From JAIXWP01 sp044371755 (lineage in GTDB: Bacteria > Bacteroidota > Bacteroidia > Flavobacteriales_D > Sanyastnellaceae): DNA of 9,620 nt. Below, piece by piece: positions 7,582-9,620 of the stretch; positions within the stretch are counted from its first letter, which is position 1; each line of letters begins with the position of its first letter. The DNA lies in the NCBI GenBank assembly GCA_044371755.1, contig JBILSZ010000100.1, positions 1-9,620 of the forward strand, read 5' to 3'. The translations under genes were made by a program, and so were the position numbers. A model generated the notes under the pieces. It ran no database searches. It worked only from the letters and a program-made list of their open reading frames with translations, and had not been told where the DNA came from.

Positions 7582-7603
7582 GAATTCAGAATTCAGAATT
7601 CAG
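7582..7603. repeat. Three tandem GAATTCA heptamers in the divergent intergenic region
   Basis: GAATTCA occurs three times head to tail at 7582-7588, 7589-7595 and 7596-7602, followed by a further G. Each unit contains the palindrome GAATTC, so the sites recur at seven-base steps. The block lies 15 bases before the start of the acpP promoter elements and about 95 bases from the start of the divergently transcribed ThiF-rhodanese gene. Function is unknown; a slippage-prone short repeat or a protein-binding array are both possible. Confidence 0.7.
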
Positions 7604-7617
7604 TTGTGGATGAAAAA

Positions 7618-7651
7618 TTTGTTTGGAGGTAAACGAAAACATTTACTTTTG
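7618..7651 (+). promoter_or_regulatory. Probable acpP-fabF-rnc promoter (Bacteroidota type)
   Basis: TACTTTTG at 7644-7651 matches the -7 consensus TAnnTTTG exactly. A TTTG at 7622-7625 lies 18 bases before it, and an overlapping alternative TTTG at 7618-7621 lies 22 bases before it; both fit the usual -33 spacing. Transcription would start near 7657-7660, leaving a leader of about 25 bases before the acpP ATG at 7683. The leader is A/T-rich without a Shine-Dalgarno sequence, as is usual in this phylum. Confidence 0.7.
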
Positions 7652-7682
7652 ACCCCGCATTTAACCATTAAAAATTTTTACA

Positions 7683-7919
7683 ATGTCTGAAATCGCAAAG
7701 AAAGTCACCGCTATCATCGTAGATAAGCTTGGTGTTGACGAAGCTGAAGTTACACGTGAAGCTAGCTTCACAAACGACCTTGGAGCGGATTCTTTGGATA
7801 CGGTTGAACTCATCATGGAATTTGAGAAAGAGTTCAATATCGCTATTCCTGATGATCAAGCCGAGAAGATTGCTACTGTAGGTCAAGCTATTGACTACAT
7901 CGAAGCTAACGGTAAGTAA
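7683..7919 (+). CDS. acpP: Acyl carrier protein
   Basis: The 78-residue, strongly acidic protein is a standard type II fatty acid synthase acyl carrier protein. The phosphopantetheine attachment site is S37 in LGADSLDTVELIMEFE (33-48), and the flanking helices with the FTNDLGADSLD and IPDDQAEKI segments match the family over its full length. It carries growing acyl chains as thioesters in the cytosol for FabF and the other elongation enzymes, and also feeds lipid A and phospholipid synthesis. It is the first gene behind the promoter at 7618-7651, and fabF follows after 24 bases, the usual order in Bacteroidota. Confidence 0.98.
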   Translation: MSEIAKKVTAIIVDKLGVDEAEVTREASFTNDLGADSLDTVELIMEFEKEFNIAIPDDQAEKIATVGQAIDYIEANGK

Positions 7920-7943
7920 TAATCCGAACTTATTTTTTAATTT

Positions 7944-9191
7944 ATGGAGCTCAAAAGGGTTGTAGTAACCGGACTTGGAGCCCTTACCCCACTAGGGAAT
8001 ACGGTCAATGAATATTGGTCAAACCTTATTGCAGGCGTAAGCGGTGCAAACCTTATTACCCGTTTCGACGCGTCCAAATTTAAGACCCGTTTTGCGTGCG
8101 AACTCAAGAATTTCAACGTGGAAGACCACATTGAAAGAAAGGACGCACGCAAAATGGATCCTTACACGCAATACGCGATGGTGGTGGTAAAAGAAGCCAT
8201 CCAGGATTCTGGAGTGGATTTGGAAACCGTCAATAAAGACCGCGTAGGTGTGATTTGGGGTTCCGGTATCGGAGGTCTTTTAACATTCCAAGAAGAGTGC
8301 TTCAACTTCGCAAAAGGCGACGGCACACCACGATTCAATCCCTTCTTTATTCCAAAAATGATCGCAGATATCGCCTCTGGCCATATCTCTATCAATTATG
8401 GATTCAGAGGACCGAATTACACCACTGTTTCTGCTTGTGCCAGCTCTACCAATGCCCTTGTTGACGCGTTCACGTATATCCGTCTTGGAAAAGTGGACAT
8501 GTTTATTAGCGGTGGTTCAGAAGCTGCCATCACCGAAGCAGGTGTAGGTGGTTTCAATGCTTTGAAAGCACTCTCTGAAAACAATGAAAATTTTGCAACA
8601 GCATCACGCCCGTTCGATCAAACCAGAGATGGTTTTGTACTCGGTGAAGGCGCTGGCTGTATCATACTCGAAGAATATGAGCATGCCAAAGCCAGAGGCG
8701 CAAAAATCTATTGCGAACTCGTAGGCGGTGGAATGTCTGCAGACGCTTATCACATCACTGCTCCGCACCCAGAGGGTATTGGAGCGCGCAATGTGATGCG
8801 CTATGCTTTAGAAGATGCAGGAATGAACCCAGAAGATATTGATTATATCAACGTTCATGGTACCTCTACTCCTCTCGGCGACGTGCAGGAGGCAAGGGCA
8901 ATTCAGAGCGTATTTGGAGATCATGCCTACAACCTCAATATCTCTTCTACCAAATCGATGACAGGGCACTTGCTCGGTGCAGCAGGGGCAATTGAAGCGA
9001 TTGCTACCATCCTTGCAATTAAAAATGGCATCGTGCCTCCAACCATCAACTTCACCACTCCTGATCCGGAGTTGGATGCCAATTTGAATTTCACATTCAA
9101 TAAAGCACAGCAAAGAAATATCCGTGCTGCCATTAGCAATACCTTTGGTTTTGGTGGTCACAACACCTCTGCTATTTTCAAGAAGATCTGA
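7944..9191 (+). CDS. fabF: Beta-ketoacyl-ACP synthase II
   Basis: The 415-residue condensing enzyme elongates acyl-ACP by decarboxylative condensation with malonyl-ACP. The thiolase-fold Cys-His-His triad is visible: C165 in VSACASSTNA, H305 in NVHGTSTPLGD and H342 in STKSMTGHLLGAAGA, with K337 in the same motif. The glycine-rich C-terminal loop SNTFGFGGHN (398-407) is also intact. Length and start agree with FabF proteins. It is preceded by an AT-rich 24-base spacer with no Shine-Dalgarno site after acpP, and its TGA shares one base with the ATG of rnc, so the three genes are very probably co-transcribed. No missing residues or frame disruptions are seen. Confidence 0.98.
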   Translation: MELKRVVVTGLGALTPLGNTVNEYWSNLIAGVSGANLITRFDASKFKTRFACELKNFNVEDHIERKDARKMDPYTQYAMVVVKEAIQDSGVDLETVNKDRVGVIWGSGIGGLLTFQEECFNFAKGDGTPRFNPFFIPKMIADIASGHISINYGFRGPNYTTVSACASSTNALVDAFTYIRLGKVDMFISGGSEAAITEAGVGGFNALKALSENNENFATASRPFDQTRDGFVLGEGAGCIILEEYEHAKARGAKIYCELVGGGMSADAYHITAPHPEGIGARNVMRYALEDAGMNPEDIDYINVHGTSTPLGDVQEARAIQSVFGDHAYNLNISSTKSMTGHLLGAAGAIEAIATILAIKNGIVPPTINFTTPDPELDANLNFTFNKAQQRNIRAAISNTFGFGGHNTSAIFKKI

Positions 9192-9620
9192 TGCGTTGGA
9201 AGTTACCTTTCTTTAGTCGCTCAAAAAAATCCAATCACCAAATAAAGGCGTTCGTCAAGGACGCCTTTGGTGTTCATACCAAGGACACCACGATGTATGA
9301 ACAGGCTCTGAGACACAGCAGCGCTGCTCAAAAGATAAAGCCCGGTCTTAAAAATAGCAACGAACGCCTCGAATTTCTCGGAGATGCTATATTAGATTCA
9401 ATCATCGCACATTATCTCTACAATAAATATCCAACCATTGCAGAAGGCGAACTCACCAAAATGAAAAGCAAAGTGGTGCGTAGAGAAAATCTCAATATGA
9501 TCGGGTTCACACTTCATGTTGATGAAATGCTCGTGCTCAACCTAGGACGACAAGAAATGCACGACTCACTCGTGGGCAATGCACTCGAGGCACTTATCGG
9601 CGCACTATACCTTGACAAGG
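9191..9620 (+). CDS. rnc: Ribonuclease III (3' end outside window)
   Basis: An open frame begins at the ATG at 9191, sharing its A with the fabF stop (TGATG), and runs to the right edge; 143 codons are present. The product begins with a short basic segment (MRWKLPFFSRSKKS) and continues into the RNase III catalytic domain. The signature NERLEFLGDAILD (about 59-71) supplies metal-binding acidic residues, and the later HDSLVGNALEALIGALYLDK at the edge holds the second acidic pair. The enzyme cleaves double-stranded RNA in rRNA maturation and mRNA turnover. The double-stranded-RNA-binding domain expected at the C-terminus lies beyond the window. The fabF-rnc pairing is common in Bacteroidota. 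Confidence 0.96.
   Translation, partial: MRWKLPFFSRSKKSNHQIKAFVKDAFGVHTKDTTMYEQALRHSSAAQKIKPGLKNSNERLEFLGDAILDSIIAHYLYNKYPTIAEGELTKMKSKVVRRENLNMIGFTLHVDEMLVLNLGRQEMHDSLVGNALEALIGALYLDK

Noticed and set aside
7441..7632. 63-codon plus-strand open frame spanning the divergent intergenic region
   Set aside because: It starts inside the ThiF-rhodanese gene on the opposite strand, translates through the heptamer repeat and ends in the acpP promoter; no protein-like pattern is seen.
7668..7886. 72-codon minus-strand open frame covering most of acpP
   Set aside because: It is wholly antisense to the full-length, well-conserved acyl carrier protein gene and shows no recognisable domain.
7918..7940. 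AT-only hairpin (AATAA/TTATT) with a T-run between acpP and fabF
   Set aside because: The five-base A/T stem is too weak for a terminator, and acpP-fabF are expected to be co-transcribed; partial attenuation cannot be excluded but is not supported.
8808..9161. 117-codon minus-strand open frame inside fabF, with a second one at 8927-9139
   Set aside because: Both are antisense to the conserved active-site region of fabF, resemble no protein family, and are explained by the codon pattern of the real gene.

Overview
The window looks chromosomal and most likely comes from a member of the Bacteroidota, perhaps a Flavobacteriales-type organism. Three things point there: the gene order acpP-fabF-rnc, two exact matches to the Bacteroidota -7 promoter element TAnnTTTG, and the near absence of Shine-Dalgarno sequences in front of AT-rich, tightly packed genes. 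The species assignment is an inference; no rRNA or other marker is present. I saw no tRNA, IS element, CRISPR array or phage gene.

Left part (1-6180, all minus strand, so read from right to left): a surface-glycan operon. It starts with neuB (nonulosonic acid synthase) and continues with a KdsC-type HAD phosphatase, an unrecognised 450-residue protein that may be a glycosyltransferase, a GT4 glycosyltransferase, a membrane acyltransferase (acyltransferase 3/OafA type) and, running off the left edge, a multi-membrane-span polymerase or ligase of the Wzy/WaaL class. Four of the five junctions are overlaps of 1-4 bases or a 4-base gap, and the fifth is a 20-base gap. This strongly suggests a single transcription unit. 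The NeuB belongs by its sequence to the branch resembling animal Neu5Ac-9-phosphate synthase and bacterial KDN-9-phosphate synthase. Together with the adjacent phosphatase this suggests a phosphorylated route to a sialic-acid-like sugar, which would then be attached, acylated and polymerised. No CMP-sugar synthetase and no hexosamine epimerase are seen here.

Middle (6328-7488, minus strand): a ThiF/MoeB-type E1-like adenylyltransferase fused to a rhodanese domain. It probably takes part in sulfur transfer to a ubiquitin-like carrier protein. The two CxxC zinc pairs of classic MoeB are absent. It reads toward neuB, with 147 bases between them that hold a weak hairpin and a probable neuB promoter.

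Right part (7489-9620, plus strand): a 194-base divergent intergenic region carrying three tandem GAATTCA heptamers and a good promoter, then acpP (acyl carrier protein), fabF (beta-ketoacyl-ACP synthase II) and the 5' part of rnc (RNase III). This is a conserved housekeeping block, with fabF and rnc overlapping by one base.
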